Translations under genes and position numbers: made by a program | Shown: in pieces, positions 17,023 through 26,993 of the stretch | Position numbering within the stretch: position 1 is the first letter of the stretch | Layout of the letters: each line of letters opens with the position of its first letter | The notes under the pieces: model-generated | Told to the model about the DNA's origin: nothing | Seen by the model: the letters and a program-made list of their open reading frames with translations, nothing else | Databases searched by the model: none | Source of the DNA: Longibaculum muris | GTDB lineage: Bacteria; Bacillota_I; Bacilli_A; Erysipelotrichales; Coprobacillaceae | DNA: 34,091 nucleotides | Direction: 5' to 3' | NCBI RefSeq assembly: GCF_004343035.1 | Contig: NZ_SMCQ01000030.1 | Coordinates: 1 to 34,091 of the forward strand

Positions 17023-18057
17023 ATGAAAAAATATAAAGTTGCTATTGTAGGTGCTACTGGTGCTGTAGGGAGAGAAATGTTGAGATGTATTTTTCAATTC
17101 AATTTTCCTTTTGAAAGTCTTAAATTATTAGCTTCAGCAAGAAGTGCTGGTAAAGTGATTGAATTTGAAGGACAAGAATTTGTTGTAGAAGAATTAACTG
17201 AAAATTCATTTGAAGGTGTTGATGTGGCATTTTGGAGTGCTGGAGGAAGTATTTCTGAAAAATATATGCCTTATGCAGTAAAAGCAGGATGTATCAATAT
17301 TGATAACACATCTCATTTTAGAATGGATCCAGAAGTTCCTTTAGTTGTACCTGAAGTGAATGCTGAGGCATTAAAAGATCATAAAGGAATTATTGCTAAT
17401 CCAAATTGTACTACAATTATTATGGCAAGTGCTTTAAATCGTTTAAATGAATATTTTGATATTGAAAGAATTGTTGTTTCTACATATCAAGCTGTTTCTG
17501 GTGCAGGAGTTGCTGGTATGGAAGAACTTTATAGACAATCACAAGAGGTTTTAGATGGTAAAGAACCAGTTGCTAAAACATTACCTTGTGCTTCAGATAA
17601 AAAACATTATCCAATTGCATTCAACTGTATTCCACAAGTTGATAAGTTTGATTTAGATAATGCTTTTACTAAAGAAGAAATGAAGATGGTTAATGAAACA
17701 AAGAAAATCTTTAATAAAGATATTAAAGTTAATGCCACTTGTGTTCGTGTACCTGTTTTAAGAGGTCATAGTGAATCTGTTTATATTGAAACAAAGAAAC
17801 CTCTTGATATGGATAAAGTCTTTGAATTATTATCTGATTCTCATGGTGTTGATTTATATGATGATATTGAGAATCAAATTTATCCAATGGCAACATTATT
17901 CATTGGTGATGAATTAGTGCATGTAGGACGTGTAAGAAAAGATTTAGATAATGATCATGGATTAAGTATGTGGATTGTTTCTGATCAATTGATGAAGGGT
18001 GCCGCTTATAACTCAGTAGATATTGGTTTAAAAATGATTGAAATGGGTCTATTATAG
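17023..18057 (+). CDS. asd: Aspartate-semialdehyde dehydrogenase
   Basis: Converts aspartyl phosphate to aspartate semialdehyde using NADPH, linking lysC to hom. The 344-residue enzyme has the nucleotide motif GATGAVGREM (10-19), the catalytic Cys129 in NPNCTTIIM, the SGAGVAGM loop and the RVPVLRGHSES substrate segment with its histidine. GGGAGGA is placed seven bases before the ATG. Order hom-lysC-asd puts both enzymes that make and consume the semialdehyde in one transcript; thrB, thrC and dap genes are not in the window. Confidence 0.96.
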   Translation: MKKYKVAIVGATGAVGREMLRCIFQFNFPFESLKLLASARSAGKVIEFEGQEFVVEELTENSFEGVDVAFWSAGGSISEKYMPYAVKAGCINIDNTSHFRMDPEVPLVVPEVNAEALKDHKGIIANPNCTTIIMASALNRLNEYFDIERIVVSTYQAVSGAGVAGMEELYRQSQEVLDGKEPVAKTLPCASDKKHYPIAFNCIPQVDKFDLDNAFTKEEMKMVNETKKIFNKDIKVNATCVRVPVLRGHSESVYIETKKPLDMDKVFELLSDSHGVDLYDDIENQIYPMATLFIGDELVHVGRVRKDLDNDHGLSMWIVSDQLMKGAAYNSVDIGLKMIEMGLL

Positions 18058-19154
18058 TGTCAACTTATTTAATACCTATTCAAGTAGCGATGATTGTTTT
18101 TCCATTCATCGCTTTTTGTTTAACATTACCTTATGTTATTCACCAATATCATAAATATGGTTCCATTCCTATTTTAAGAACTCTTATCATTTTTTCTTTT
18201 ATCTATTATCTTATTAATGCTTATTTTATGACTATATTACCTTTACCATCTGTTGAAGAAGTCTCTAAAATGACTTCACCAACTATGTCTCTTGTCCCTT
18301 TTACTGCCTTAAAAGATATCGTATCTTCATCACCTTTTATTTATAACGACCCTTCTACATATCTTCCTGCTTTAACTCAACCTATGATGCGAGTGACATT
18401 ATTTAATATATTATTAACACTCCCTTTTGGTATTTATTTACGATATTATTTCCAATATAGTTTCAAAAAAACTGTACTCTTTACATTTTTATTATCATTG
18501 TCTTTTGAACTGATTCAATTGAGTGCCCTATTTGGCTATTATCCTCGACCTTATCGCTTATTTGAAGTAGATGACCTTATCACCAATACCTTAGGAGGAA
18601 TATTGGGATATGCGATTTGTCCACTATTTGCTAGGGTTCTGCCAACAAGAGAAAAGTTAGATGTTATTGCATATGAAAAAGGACAAAAAGTTTCTAAACC
18701 TAGAAAATTCTTTGCCTTCTTAATTGATTTTATTTTGATGATAACTTGTTTATTACTTTTTAAATTCTTTCATGTATCTTATCATATAAGTTACTTTATT
18801 GTTGCTATAATACTATATATCATTTTACCATTTATTCATCATGGTCAAACTATTGGTAAATTCTTAACTAAGATTGCTTTAGAAAGCCAAGATAAAACAA
18901 AGAAATATCAATATCTCATTCATTATATTCCATTGTACTTATTGATATTCCCTACCCCATATTATATTTATCAGCTTTTACAATTAACTTCAAAAGTCAA
19001 TCCTATTCTTTGCTATATGAGTATTATTTTGCTTATCATTATTTTCTTTCTTACTATATGTCAATATATTCTTTCATTCTTTTCATCATCACAAATGTGG
19101 TTTGATTATTTTTCACATTTACATCATATTTCACTAACAAAAGCAAAAATGTAA
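18057..19154 (+). CDS. VanZ-RDD membrane protein
   Basis: A 365-residue multi-helix membrane protein with two recognisable domains. The N-terminal VanZ-like part (about 40-195) includes LPFGIYLRYYF and FELIQLSALFGYYPRPYRLF followed by EVDDLITNTLGGILGY. The C-terminal RDD part (about 215-345) includes RKFFAFLIDFIL and GQTIGKFLTKIAL. VanZ proteins are linked to low-level glycopeptide resistance and envelope functions, but the activity of this fusion is not established. The GTG start shares the G... of the asd stop (TAGTG), with only a weak ribosome site, so it is translationally coupled to asd. The link to amino-acid synthesis is unexplained. Confidence 0.85.
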   Translation: MSTYLIPIQVAMIVFPFIAFCLTLPYVIHQYHKYGSIPILRTLIIFSFIYYLINAYFMTILPLPSVEEVSKMTSPTMSLVPFTALKDIVSSSPFIYNDPSTYLPALTQPMMRVTLFNILLTLPFGIYLRYYFQYSFKKTVLFTFLLSLSFELIQLSALFGYYPRPYRLFEVDDLITNTLGGILGYAICPLFARVLPTREKLDVIAYEKGQKVSKPRKFFAFLIDFILMITCLLLFKFFHVSYHISYFIVAIILYIILPFIHHGQTIGKFLTKIALESQDKTKKYQYLIHYIPLYLLIFPTPYYIYQLLQLTSKVNPILCYMSIILLIIIFFLTICQYILSFFSSSQMWFDYFSHLHHISLTKAKM

Positions 19155-19178
19155 TAGACTATTGCCTATTACATTTTT
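19145..19178. terminator. Bidirectional terminator between the hom operon and the GH84 gene
   Basis: A perfect 13-bp stem, AAAAATGTAATAG (19145-19157) with CTATTACATTTTT (19166-19178), and an 8-nt loop. A/T tails on both sides provide U tracts in both directions. It overlaps the last codons of the VanZ-RDD gene. Confidence 0.88.
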
Positions 19179-19184
19179 TATTTA

Positions 19185-22100
19185 TTAATCTTCTTTTTTA
19201 CGACTCATCCAGAATCCTGCCAAAGCTAATAAGGCAAGTGCTACAAAACTAATAATTGCAGTATCATCACTTGTTTGAGTAGATGTATCTGTTTGTTGAT
19301 TATTGTTTTGATTGTTATTTGGTGTATTATTTTGATTATTTCCTTGATTACCATTTGGTTTATTGTTATCAGGTTTATCATTTTGTCCACCATTATTAGG
19401 ATTATCTGGTTTTTCTGGATCTTGAGGACGTGCTTTTAATTGATTAATTGCTTTTTGTAATTGTAATTCTAATGCATCAACATCTTTTTGAGACATTTCA
19501 GAAGCATTTTCTAATTGTTTTTCAATCGCATTCATTTCTTTAATAAGTGCATTATAAGAATCTTCAGTATATTTATTCTTATCTAATGTCTTAACAAGAT
19601 TAATTAATGCTTCTACTCCTGATGTATCTGATCTTACAACTAATTTCTTAGCTGCAGCTTTTAATTCATCAATTAAACTAGAAATTTCAGCTGAAGTACT
19701 TTCATTTTCCTTCACAACTTTATTAACTTTATCTAAAACAGGTTTAAATTCAGCCCAACTTGCTTTTGTATAATCTTCTTCCTTATATACATCAGCTAAA
19801 GCTTCTAATCCTTTTAATTCAGTTGCTGTAGCTTTTAACACTAATTCACCACGAGCTTTTTGTAATGCAGTATGTGCTTCTTTAATTGCATCAGCAGTTG
19901 CACTTTCATCTTTTAAGATATCATTAGCAGCTTTTAATGCTTCTTTAAATGGATCTGCAGTCTTTGTTAAATATAACGTAGTATCTAAATCATTCAATTT
20001 ATTACTATCGATATAAGCTTTTAAACCTTCTTTATTAACTTCTACAATAGTTTTTAATTGTGATTTAGAATTTTGTAAAGCTTCAATCATTAAAGCTACT
20101 TCTTGTTCAGATACTTGAGTTGCATCTTTCTTTAATAATTCATTAGCTTTTTCTACAACAGATTGAAGATTTTTCCATGTATCAACTGTATAATCAGCTT
20201 CTTTTAATGCTTCAATAGTAGTTAATTCATCTTTGATTTTATTAAGATCTCCACGATTAGCTAATGATGCATAAGCTAATTCAAGCTCGCTTTTTGCTTT
20301 TGATAATTCTTTTTGTGTTGATTGTGGATTTTTAAGTAATGTTTTTACTGTATTTAATTTATCTTCAAATACTTTATATGAATCTGCAGTTACCTTATCT
20401 TTATTAACCTCTAATGAATTAATATATTCATTAATTGTTTTAACTAATGCAGTATAATCATTATCTTTAATACCAACAATTTCACTAATTGTAGGAATTT
20501 GATTATCTTCCCATTTAATTTTCAATTCTAATACTTTATCATAACGGAAATAGAATTCATTTAATGATTTATCCAAAGCACCTAATTGTACCCATTCTCT
20601 CTTTCCATCATGTTCAACATAAGCTAACACACTAGCATGAGTTACTGTTCCTTTTTGAACAATATTAAATCTATTAATATCTAAATTATCAGATAATGTG
20701 TATTGGATATATCCAGCTTTTGTTGTATTAGGTTTATAAGAAGTTGTTAAATCACCATCAAACATATTTTGAGGTTGATGACCTTGAACTTCAATAACAT
20801 TTGAATCAAATGTTGGATCATTCATAACTGGTACATATTCACCATCGTTAATAACGATTTCATTAAATACTACTGCACGATTATTGTTTGATGCAGTCAT
20901 TAAAATCTTAACATAACGAGCTTTTGTTGTATCAATTTGTCCTTCAACATAAACTTTATTTGGATATTTGCTTGAAGCTTGATATCCAGCTTTTGAATCT
21001 TTACAGCTTATATTTGCATCATCTTTGTTTTCAATACCATCACCAATTGTAACAACTTTTGTCCAATTTTCTAAATCATTTGAAATAAGAATATCTGCAT
21101 CTCTAATGTAGTTAACAGCACTATCTTGACAGAACATAGCTAATTTAGAAATATCTCTTACTTGTCCTAAATCATAGATAATATATTGTCCCTTTTGAGG
21201 TAAATCACCAAATTCTGTTGTTGTATCAACATTACCATCAAATGCAGCACCATTATAACGTGAATCTTCTGCTACACCCCATGATGACTCAATACCCATA
21301 GTTGTTTCATATAAGAATGGTGCGCTTACTTCATTAGAAGTAACAGTAAATTCTTTTAAAGTAAATGTAACAGTATCTTTATTTAAGTTAATTAAACGAA
21401 CATAACGTGCATCTGGTAAAGATTTTGCATTTAAAGTTTGCCAATCCACTTTATTTTTAGAGACTTGAACTGTCAATTTATCATTAGCAGTTGAATCACT
21501 ATTAATTTCTTTTAAATCTTTAATTCTTGTTAAATCAACACCAATAAATTCATTTTCTTTTAATGTTACTTCACCAGCTGCCATTAATTTAGCAGTTGCT
21601 TCTTCAACATTAGCTTTAATGTTATTTTTTGTATTTGAATAAATATGATCAGTTGTAAATCCATCATCTGTTCCATCTGTTTTTTCAACGACATTAAAGT
21701 TAAATAATTTCCACCAGTAACCATGAACTCCATCTTTCTGTAAATTAAGTTCTAAGTTTCTAACTCTAACAGCTTTTGCCTTAATATTTTGATCACTAAC
21801 ATCTAATGATACTTCAGCATCGCCATTATATGTTTTAATTTCTTTCCATTCTTTTCCATCTACACTATATTCAAAGACATATTTTGTGATTTTATCAGTT
21901 CCACTTGCTTGTTTAAATAAAATATTTCCTAATAATTTAGGTTGATCAAAAGTAAGAGTAACTGTTGCATCAACAGGAATATAATCTTCATGTGTTGCAC
22001 CTGATGCCTTATAAGGATCTTCTGCAAAATGAGCATAAGAATTCATATCTTCATCAATAACATTATTTAAAGCTCCACCATGTACACCAATTTTATTTAA

Positions 22101-24476
22101 TGTAATAGTTGTTTTATTTTCAACTGGTTGTTCTTCTTCAGTTGGATTAACAACGATATCACGAATACCTAACCATGTATTACCCTTATCTGCAGTGGCA
22201 ATCATTCTAATTCCTTTAACACCTTTTAAACCTAAGTCTTTTAAAACAACTTCATTTGGTAATTCATAGATTTTATCATCTAAATCTTTCCATTCTTTTC
22301 CATCAGTTGTATATTGAACTTTAGCTTTTGAGAATGTATCTTTTAAATTTGAATTAGCTCCTAATCTAAAGATAACCTTATCAATATCAATTGCCTTTGT
22401 ATAAGAAATTCCTACATAAGTACCAGTAGAAATACTATTAGGGTTCTTATAAACAATTTCAGTAGATGCTTTATTATCAAATACTGAATTTATATTACCA
22501 TCAGGTGTATCACTACGATTTGTAATATATGATACAATTTGGATATTTGGATCAACAATTGTTGAAACTTTTACAGATAAAATTTGATCTAATTTCTTCA
22601 TAAATGGATAAATATGTTGTCTACCCACTTTAGCATGTTCATAATGATCTACATAATAATATGAATATGTTTGAGATTTTTCAAATGCAGCTTGTCCATT
22701 AGCAAATAAATCCCAAATAGTTGCATTATCATCTTCTGCTTGTAAAGCAATTGCAGCATCTAAATAATTAGTAATAGATACAGTTGTATCTTGCCAACAA
22801 TTTAACCAATAGATAATTTGATCTCTTGTTCTTGCATTACCTGGATTAGCTTTGTAATATGCAGCAGCATCTTGTAAAACTTTAAATTCAGCTTTTAATT
22901 CTTCAGCTTGTGCTTTGATATCTTTACCAGCTTCAAAATCACTAATAAAAGCATTTAATTTTGGTGCTAATTCTTCTGATTCAGGGATACCAGTATTAGA
23001 ATTTTTCATATGTTTACTGATTTCTCTTAAAGCAATTGATGATTTTGTATCTTCAATTGTTCCATGGTCCATATAATTAAATGAATCATGCCAGTTTTTA
23101 TCAGCATCTTCTTGTGTTTGCCAAATCTTCCAAGAATAATCAGCATTTGCAAACAATCCTTGTTTACTAGCTTCAGATTGTTGCATTGGATTTAAAATAA
23201 TTCCCTTAACTTTAGAAGCATCAGTTCCAATTTTTAAGAATCTTTCTGCTCCACCCATAATTAAACCATCTTTTGTGTTATCACTACATGGCCAGTTAAT
23301 CCATAAGAATGGTGCAGTACCAACATTACCAATGAATCTATCTAAGAAATCATTGTTGACAGAACCCCAAACAGCTCCGCCAGTTTGAATAATGCTTACA
23401 TTGCTTGGCATTTCTTTTAATTCTTTTAATTGACTACTTGTTCCATTACCATAATAATCTGATGGACAGAAAATCATATCAGTCTTTAATCCAGCAACAG
23501 TTTTTTGTTTTTCTTTTAACCAATTTGTTAAATCAGTCATTAATCTTACATAGCTAGCTCCTCCACCAATTGGAGTTGCAGCATCATCAGCTAAAATAGC
23601 AAATTGTTTAACACCAACATTCATTAATTGAGTGAATTTTGTTTTTATAATGTTTAAATCTTCGTTATAATCTTCATCAGTGTCAAATCTTAATGCATTT
23701 GTCATAAAAGGATGTAATGCATAAACATAATAACATTTGTTTTGATTTCCAATTTCAGCTAATTTTCCAATGGCTTTTAATTCTTCATCAGTATACATAG
23801 CTTTCCATTGACTGTTATGTTTAGGATCATCTTTAGGTGCATATACATATTCATTAAGTTTGTAATCTCCACCATAAGTCATTAAATCAGCACGATCTTC
23901 ATTTGACCATGGATTTCCATAATAACCTTCAATAAACCCTCTTGATTTTACATCAGCAAAATCATTCATAACTAATTCTTTAATCTGATTATCTTTAATT
24001 TGATTGAAAATATGTTTTAAAGTTGTCACTCCATGGAATGCAGCATCTGTATCTCTACCTAAGATAGCAATCACTCCATCTTTCACACTTAAAATATATG
24101 CATCAAATTTATTAAAGAATTTTGCATCTTTAATTAAAGAATTTTTTGTGAAATAATCATTAACAGCATCATCTTTACCATAAATACCAACTAAAACATT
24201 TGTTTTATCAGCAGCAATGCTTGTTGATTCACTTCCACTTTTCTTAAGTATTGTCAATACATCATTAACATGATTTTTTGTATATTTATCAATATCTTGA
24301 CTATACACAATGTTCATGCTTGAAGATAACGTAAATGATTTTTCATCATTATATGTTATTTCTTGTGGTGTTGGATAAATTGTATACTTTGCATCAGCAG
24401 CTTTAACAGAATTTATTGTTAAAGTACACAATACCATCATCATTGACAATAAAAATTTTAATGATTTGTTAAACAT
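19185..24476 (-). CDS. Secreted, cell-wall GH84 beta-N-acetylglucosaminidase with CBM and FIVAR repeats
   Basis: A 1763-residue surface enzyme of the NagH/NagJ (hyaluronidase/O-GlcNAcase) type that removes terminal GlcNAc from host glycans. Parts in order: signal peptide (1-27, cut after SVKA), GH84 N-terminal domain (30-175), catalytic barrel (178-470; GFIEGYYGNPW and the acid pair Asp297-Asp298 in FAILADDA), helical domain (480-640), about four discoidin/CBM32-like modules (645-790, 790-930, 1050-1210, 1215-1335), about five FIVAR-like three-helix repeats (1340-1685), an Asn/Gln/Pro linker (1685-1735), and a C-terminal anchor: TSDD, hydrophobic helix, RKKED. No LPxTG is present. The start MFNKSL has GGAGG upstream; a 17-codon longer frame is rejected. 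Expression is controlled by a RAT/terminator leader. Confidence 0.94.
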   Translation of the reverse strand: MFNKSLKFLLSMMMVLCTLTINSVKAADAKYTIYPTPQEITYNDEKSFTLSSSMNIVYSQDIDKYTKNHVNDVLTILKKSGSESTSIAADKTNVLVGIYGKDDAVNDYFTKNSLIKDAKFFNKFDAYILSVKDGVIAILGRDTDAAFHGVTTLKHIFNQIKDNQIKELVMNDFADVKSRGFIEGYYGNPWSNEDRADLMTYGGDYKLNEYVYAPKDDPKHNSQWKAMYTDEELKAIGKLAEIGNQNKCYYVYALHPFMTNALRFDTDEDYNEDLNIIKTKFTQLMNVGVKQFAILADDAATPIGGGASYVRLMTDLTNWLKEKQKTVAGLKTDMIFCPSDYYGNGTSSQLKELKEMPSNVSIIQTGGAVWGSVNNDFLDRFIGNVGTAPFLWINWPCSDNTKDGLIMGGAERFLKIGTDASKVKGIILNPMQQSEASKQGLFANADYSWKIWQTQEDADKNWHDSFNYMDHGTIEDTKSSIALREISKHMKNSNTGIPESEELAPKLNAFISDFEAGKDIKAQAEELKAEFKVLQDAAAYYKANPGNARTRDQIIYWLNCWQDTTVSITNYLDAAIALQAEDDNATIWDLFANGQAAFEKSQTYSYYYVDHYEHAKVGRQHIYPFMKKLDQILSVKVSTIVDPNIQIVSYITNRSDTPDGNINSVFDNKASTEIVYKNPNSISTGTYVGISYTKAIDIDKVIFRLGANSNLKDTFSKAKVQYTTDGKEWKDLDDKIYELPNEVVLKDLGLKGVKGIRMIATADKGNTWLGIRDIVVNPTEEEQPVENKTTITLNKIGVHGGALNNVIDEDMNSYAHFAEDPYKASGATHEDYIPVDATVTLTFDQPKLLGNILFKQASGTDKITKYVFEYSVDGKEWKEIKTYNGDAEVSLDVSDQNIKAKAVRVRNLELNLQKDGVHGYWWKLFNFNVVEKTDGTDDGFTTDHIYSNTKNNIKANVEEATAKLMAAGEVTLKENEFIGVDLTRIKDLKEINSDSTANDKLTVQVSKNKVDWQTLNAKSLPDARYVRLINLNKDTVTFTLKEFTVTSNEVSAPFLYETTMGIESSWGVAEDSRYNGAAFDGNVDTTTEFGDLPQKGQYIIYDLGQVRDISKLAMFCQDSAVNYIRDADILISNDLENWTKVVTIGDGIENKDDANISCKDSKAGYQASSKYPNKVYVEGQIDTTKARYVKILMTASNNNRAVVFNEIVINDGEYVPVMNDPTFDSNVIEVQGHQPQNMFDGDLTTSYKPNTTKAGYIQYTLSDNLDINRFNIVQKGTVTHASVLAYVEHDGKREWVQLGALDKSLNEFYFRYDKVLELKIKWEDNQIPTISEIVGIKDNDYTALVKTINEYINSLEVNKDKVTADSYKVFEDKLNTVKTLLKNPQSTQKELSKAKSELELAYASLANRGDLNKIKDELTTIEALKEADYTVDTWKNLQSVVEKANELLKKDATQVSEQEVALMIEALQNSKSQLKTIVEVNKEGLKAYIDSNKLNDLDTTLYLTKTADPFKEALKAANDILKDESATADAIKEAHTALQKARGELVLKATATELKGLEALADVYKEEDYTKASWAEFKPVLDKVNKVVKENESTSAEISSLIDELKAAAKKLVVRSDTSGVEALINLVKTLDKNKYTEDSYNALIKEMNAIEKQLENASEMSQKDVDALELQLQKAINQLKARPQDPEKPDNPNNGGQNDKPDNNKPNGNQGNNQNNTPNNNQNNNQQTDTSTQTSDDTAIISFVALALLALAGFWMSRKKED

Positions 24477-24505
24477 CTTTCTTCCTCCCTCATTTTTAAG
24501 AATTG

Positions 24506-24575
24506 TCAAAAAAAACAAAAAAAGCAAGACTTCAAAAAGATAACACAGAAAAGTGTTTTCCTCTTGAGGTCTTGC
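24506..24575 (-). terminator. RAT-overlapping terminator of the GH84 gene
   Basis: On the minus strand GCAAGACCTCAA (24564-24575) pairs with TTGAAGTCTTGC (24524-24535) with one mismatch, enclosing an inner AACAC/GTGTT hairpin, and is followed by two long U runs (24506-24523). Its first arm shares eight bases with the RAT, so the two folds exclude each other. Confidence 0.9.
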
Positions 24576-24597
24576 CTAATCGAATTAGTAACAATCC
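24568..24597 (-). promoter_or_regulatory. RAT antiterminator site of the GH84 gene
   Basis: The 30-nt minus-strand segment begins GGATTGTTACT and ends AGGCAAGACC, matching the conserved RNA target of BglG/LicT/GlcT antiterminators, with a CTAAT/ATTAG upper stem. Binding by the antiterminator encoded just upstream (24662-25489) would block the overlapping terminator. Confidence 0.93.
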
Positions 24598-24608
24598 TTT
24601 ACGGCACA

Positions 24609-24637
24609 ATGATACCCCTTACAGCGAATATTGTCAA
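24609..24637 (-). promoter_or_regulatory. Promoter of the GH84 gene
   Basis: Minus-strand TTGACA (24632-24637) and TATCAT (24609-24614) separated by 17 bp. Transcription would start near 24602, five bases before the RAT, the usual arrangement. Confidence 0.85.
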
Positions 24638-24661
24638 TAAAAAATTTTCATAATTTGAAAA

Positions 24662-25489
24662 TTATTCCAAATTCCGTTTAATATGTAAATACAAATAAGT
24701 CTGTTCATTTGGTGATAAAATATAGCCATATTTATCTCTAACATGATTAACTATTCTATTCATACATAATGTCATTCTCACATCATCTTCAAAAAAAGTT
24801 CTAATATCTGAGGTTGTATCTTTTAATTCAATTGGATTATTTTTAAAGACACGTTCACCTAAGTATTTTAAATGTGTTGAAATACGTGAATATGCAAAAG
24901 AATCTTGATCTAATGTAATTTTCATTGTTTTTTGAATAATTTCTAATACTTCTTTAGTTAAAGATAAAACTTTAACTGTATAATGTGAATCTGCATTTAA
25001 AGAAAAATTAACAAGATGTAATGCAATATAACCTGCTTCATCTTCATCTAATTTTACTTTTGTACGTTTATAAATATAATAAAGAGCCCATTTCCCAATC
25101 GCATATTCTTCTTTATATAATGTTTTTGTTTCATTGAGTAAAACATTTGGAAGATAAATACCTTCTAATTTTCTTTTAATCGCAAAAGAAATATGATCAC
25201 TGATTGCTAAAAAGATTTCTCCACTAAATTCAGTATGTAACTTTTTTGAAGCATTTGAAACAATATATTCAGCTATTTCAAAATATACAGTAGGAATTTT
25301 TTCTAAGGATTTTTCAAATCTTGTTTTTTGATCATCTTGAAAAACATAAGTTCTTTCTATTTTAGATTCATCAACTTGATCTCCTACCTTTTTATGAAAT
25401 CCAATACCAGAACCAACCAAGATAATATCACTCCCACTATTAGAAATCGCAGCGACACTATTATTATTAAAAACCTTTAATATCACCAT
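24662..25489 (-). CDS. LicT/GlcT-type PRD transcription antiterminator
   Basis: A 275-residue RNA-binding regulator of the BglG family. The N-terminal CAT domain (1-57) has KVFNNNSVAAI and GIGFHKKVGD and binds RAT hairpins. PRD1 (about 65-170) has histidines in AISDHISFA and YIALHLVNF. PRD2 (about 172-275) has histidines in RISTHLKYLGERVF and LYLHIKRN. These are phosphorylated by the PTS and set activity. Context with a NagE-like EIICB and a RAT-controlled GlcNAc-releasing enzyme points to GlcNAc or glucosamine response. The ATG at 25489 starts MVILKVFNNN, the family N-terminus; an in-frame GTG at 25498 is also possible. The ribosome site AGGTAGGTG overlaps the end of the EIICB gene, so the two are coupled. 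Confidence 0.93.
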   Translation of the reverse strand: MVILKVFNNNSVAAISNSGSDIILVGSGIGFHKKVGDQVDESKIERTYVFQDDQKTRFEKSLEKIPTVYFEIAEYIVSNASKKLHTEFSGEIFLAISDHISFAIKRKLEGIYLPNVLLNETKTLYKEEYAIGKWALYYIYKRTKVKLDEDEAGYIALHLVNFSLNADSHYTVKVLSLTKEVLEIIQKTMKITLDQDSFAYSRISTHLKYLGERVFKNNPIELKDTTSDIRTFFEDDVRMTLCMNRIVNHVRDKYGYILSPNEQTYLYLHIKRNLE

Positions 25490-25494
25490 ATCAA

Positions 25495-26955
25495 TCACCT
25501 ACCTAATATTTCTTTCATAACATCTACAATAAATTCAACATCTATACCTAAAATAATTTGCAAACTATCTTTCCCTAATTTAACAATCCCACTTGCTCCA
25601 ACAGCTAAGATTTTATTCTCATCAATACAACTCATATCCTTTAAATCTATTCTTAACCTTGTTAAACAACTATCCACAAACACAATATTACTTGCACCAC
25701 CTAAAGCCTCAATTAAAATAATTGCCATATCATCATAATCAAGTTGATTGACTTCATAATGATATTGAGGCTTTTCCACTTGAATAATATTTTCCTCAAT
25801 TTCTCTCCCTGGAGTCATTAACCGATAATGAACAATCATAAATCTAAATAATAAATAATAAATCAAAAAACATACAATTCCTAAAGGAATCAACATCAAT
25901 ATATCATGAGCAAAAGGTGCTTTAATACTTAAAACATAATCAATAAATCCTGCCGAAAATCCAAATCCTGCAATCCACTTAAAAGTTGCTGCTATATACA
26001 TAAAAACGCCTGTTAATAAAGCATGTATAAAATACAAACTAGGAGCAGCAAACATAAAAGTAAATTCAAGTGGTTCCGTAACCCCAGTCAAAAAAGAAGC
26101 AAAAGCAGCTGATAAGAGAATAGCGCCAACTTGTTTTCTTTTTTCTTTTCTCGCACATTTATATATTGCGACTGCGGCACCTGGTAAGCCAAACATCATA
26201 ATTGGAAAAAATCCTGCTTGATACATTCCAGTTACGCCAACAACACCGCCAGATACTCTCCCCCAGAATTTACCAATATCATCAATTCCAGCAACATCAA
26301 ACCAAAAAACAGAATTTAAAGCATGATGTAATCCTGTAGGTATTAATAGACGATTAAAGAAACCATATAATGCTGCACCAAATGGTCCTAATTTAGACAT
26401 AAATTCTCCAAACATTATAAAAGCATTAAATAAATTTGGCCAAATGACTAAAAATAAAGCTGATATTAAAAGCGTTGTTGCACTACAAATAATTGGCACA
26501 AATCTTTTTCCACCAAAAAAAGATAACGATTGTGGAAGTTGAATATGATGAAACTTCTGATAATAGAAAGCACACATCAATCCAATCATAATCCCAATTA
26601 AAGCATTCGATGAATTATTAAAAGCAATTGGAACTTCTTTCAAAGGAATATCCATAAGTAGTGATACAGTTTTAGCAGATAGTAACTTATTAATGATCAT
26701 ATATGAAACAACTGCACTCATAACTAGCATAGCATCTTTATCTTCTACCATCCCAATAGCTATCCCAATTGCAAATAGTAAAGGCAAATTATCTATGATG
26801 ACACCACCTGACTCAATTAAAAAGGCAGCAATAACATTATTTGCTCCCCACCCCACTGGATCAATCCAATAACCAATGCCTTTTAAAATCGCAGCAATAG
26901 GCATAATAGAAACTGGCAACATAAGGGATTTACCTAATCTTTGTAAATACTTCAT
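25495..26955 (-). CDS. nagE: PTS EIICB, N-acetylglucosamine type (NagE-like)
   Basis: A 486-residue PTS permease of the glucose/GlcNAc family. The EIIC channel (1-375) contains GLHHALNSVFWF (208-219) and GVTEPLEF (291-298), both substrate-site signatures, the GLHHALNS form being typical of NagE. The EIIB domain (405-486) has the phosphorylatable Cys430 in VDSCLTRLRIDL. There is no EIIA domain, and a stand-alone EIIA gene lies divergently upstream. It would import and 6-phosphorylate GlcNAc released by the GH84 enzyme. The ribosome site AAAGGA is 12 bases from the ATG, rather far. Substrate is inferred from motifs and context, and glucose-type use is not excluded. Confidence 0.9.
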   Translation of the reverse strand: MKYLQRLGKSLMLPVSIMPIAAILKGIGYWIDPVGWGANNVIAAFLIESGGVIIDNLPLLFAIGIAIGMVEDKDAMLVMSAVVSYMIINKLLSAKTVSLLMDIPLKEVPIAFNNSSNALIGIMIGLMCAFYYQKFHHIQLPQSLSFFGGKRFVPIICSATTLLISALFLVIWPNLFNAFIMFGEFMSKLGPFGAALYGFFNRLLIPTGLHHALNSVFWFDVAGIDDIGKFWGRVSGGVVGVTGMYQAGFFPIMMFGLPGAAVAIYKCARKEKRKQVGAILLSAAFASFLTGVTEPLEFTFMFAAPSLYFIHALLTGVFMYIAATFKWIAGFGFSAGFIDYVLSIKAPFAHDILMLIPLGIVCFLIYYLLFRFMIVHYRLMTPGREIEENIIQVEKPQYHYEVNQLDYDDMAIILIEALGGASNIVFVDSCLTRLRIDLKDMSCIDENKILAVGASGIVKLGKDSLQIILGIDVEFIVDVMKEILGR

Positions 26956-26993
26956 GATATTATTTAATCCTTTCTTACTTCAAATAGTCCTTT

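Noticed and set aside
19185-19300. A standard LPxTG sorting signal in the GH84 enzyme
   Set aside because: No Leu-Pro-x-Thr-Gly occurs in the C-terminal region; the nearest sequence is TQTSDD.
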